A stretch of DNA of 26,385 bases from an uncultured Colwellia sp. GTDB lineage: Bacteria; Pseudomonadota; Gammaproteobacteria; Enterobacterales; Alteromonadaceae. Made by a program: the position numbers and the translations under genes. Shown here piece after piece: positions 26,118-26,385 of this stretch (positions are counted from its first letter, which is position 1; every line of letters starts with the position of its first letter). The notes below the pieces were generated by a model that saw nothing but the letters and a program-made list of their open reading frames with translations, was not told where the DNA came from and did not search any database. The stretch covers positions 1 to 26,385 of the forward strand of contig CAJWBY010000048.1 in NCBI GenBank assembly GCA_913020705.1. Reading direction: 5' to 3'.

Positions 26118-26385
26118 TCACTGCACTTACTATAAATTCTCTTTGCTTAGAGGGAACATATTTTGTTGAGATAGTTGTTGTACATTCGTCAAAAAATTGC
26201 TCTGTATATACATCGCTAACAACGAGCTTCTTTATGACATTTGCAAGTGATGCCGATGAATCATAATTAAAAAAGAATCCAGAAACACCTTCTTTCAAAC
26301 ATTCTGCTTCAGGTTTATGTTTTGAAGCGTCACCATGAGTAATTACCGGGGTATAATGTGATAATGAATGCACTGCTGCAAGTCC
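26110..26385 (-). CDS. Glycosyltransferase, C-terminal end only (cut by right edge)
   Basis: The frame is open from the right edge and ends in TAA at 26112-26110. The ~91 visible residues begin GLAAVHSLSHYTPVITHGD and continue KHKPEAECLKEGVSGFFFNY, the nucleotide-sugar-binding end of a GT-B family 1/4 glycosyltransferase (the second part of the E-x7-E region). A GTG at 26373 could be mistaken for a start, but the residues before it fit the family, so the gene continues beyond the window. It overlaps the acyltransferase start by 8 bases. Donor sugar unknown. Confidence 0.75.
   Translation of the reverse strand, partial: GLAAVHSLSHYTPVITHGDASKHKPEAECLKEGVSGFFFNYDSSASLANVIKKLVVSDVYTEQFFDECTTTISTKYVPSKQREFIVSAVNE

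Overview
The window looks like chromosomal DNA from an AT-rich marine gammaproteobacterium, most likely of the Colwellia/Thalassotalea type (Alteromonadales). This is inferred from AT-rich codon use, a three-gene sodium-pumping oxaloacetate decarboxylase, a SulP transporter and the style of the housekeeping proteins. No rRNA, tRNA, CRISPR array, insertion sequence or phage gene was seen.

Layout. Positions 1-1207 (minus) hold the first ~402 residues of tmcA, the tRNA(Met) cytidine acetyltransferase, cut by the left edge. Diverging from it on the plus strand are a 55-residue PA3496-like protein, pdxH, and an orphan periplasmic solute-binding protein with a TTG start. From 3381 to the right end, about 23 kb, every gene is on the minus strand. 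In map order these are: oadB-oadA-oadG (sodium-translocating oxaloacetate decarboxylase); a 361-bp AT-rich intergenic region with GntR-like palindromes; a GMC flavoprotein dehydrogenase with a Tat-exported small subunit; a YeaD-type hexose-6-phosphate mutarotase; two adjacent exported amidohydrolase-fold proteins, one of which has lost its metal-binding His-x-His motif; a DUF1289 protein; a SulP anion transporter; pgi; galU; and a surface-polysaccharide cluster.

The polysaccharide cluster reads right to left in transcription: a partial glycosyltransferase, a hexapeptide acyltransferase, a two-domain (MDR plus Gfo/Idh/MocA) oxidoreductase, a heparinase II/III-like protein, a WbuB-like glycosyltransferase, ugd, and a UDP-glucuronate 4-epimerase, followed by galU and pgi. 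Pgi and GalU feed UDP-glucose, Ugd oxidises it to UDP-glucuronate and the epimerase can give UDP-galacturonate, so the product is probably an acidic, uronate-containing capsule or exopolysaccharide.

Starts were moved inward from the longest reading frame for the PA3496-like gene, pdxH, oadG, the lipoprotein amidohydrolase, SulP, galU, the heparinase-like gene and the two-domain oxidoreductase, using ribosome-binding sites, signal peptides or family alignment. Hairpins followed by T-runs on the minus strand divide the long minus-strand stretch into several transcription units.

No clearly new multi-gene system was found. The observations most worth a second look are the pseudoenzyme/enzyme amidohydrolase pair, the GMC dehydrogenase with a C-x5-C-x3-C cluster and no cytochrome gene, the palindromes upstream of oadGAB, and the zinc-ligand-poor fused oxidoreductase next to a signal-less heparinase homologue.
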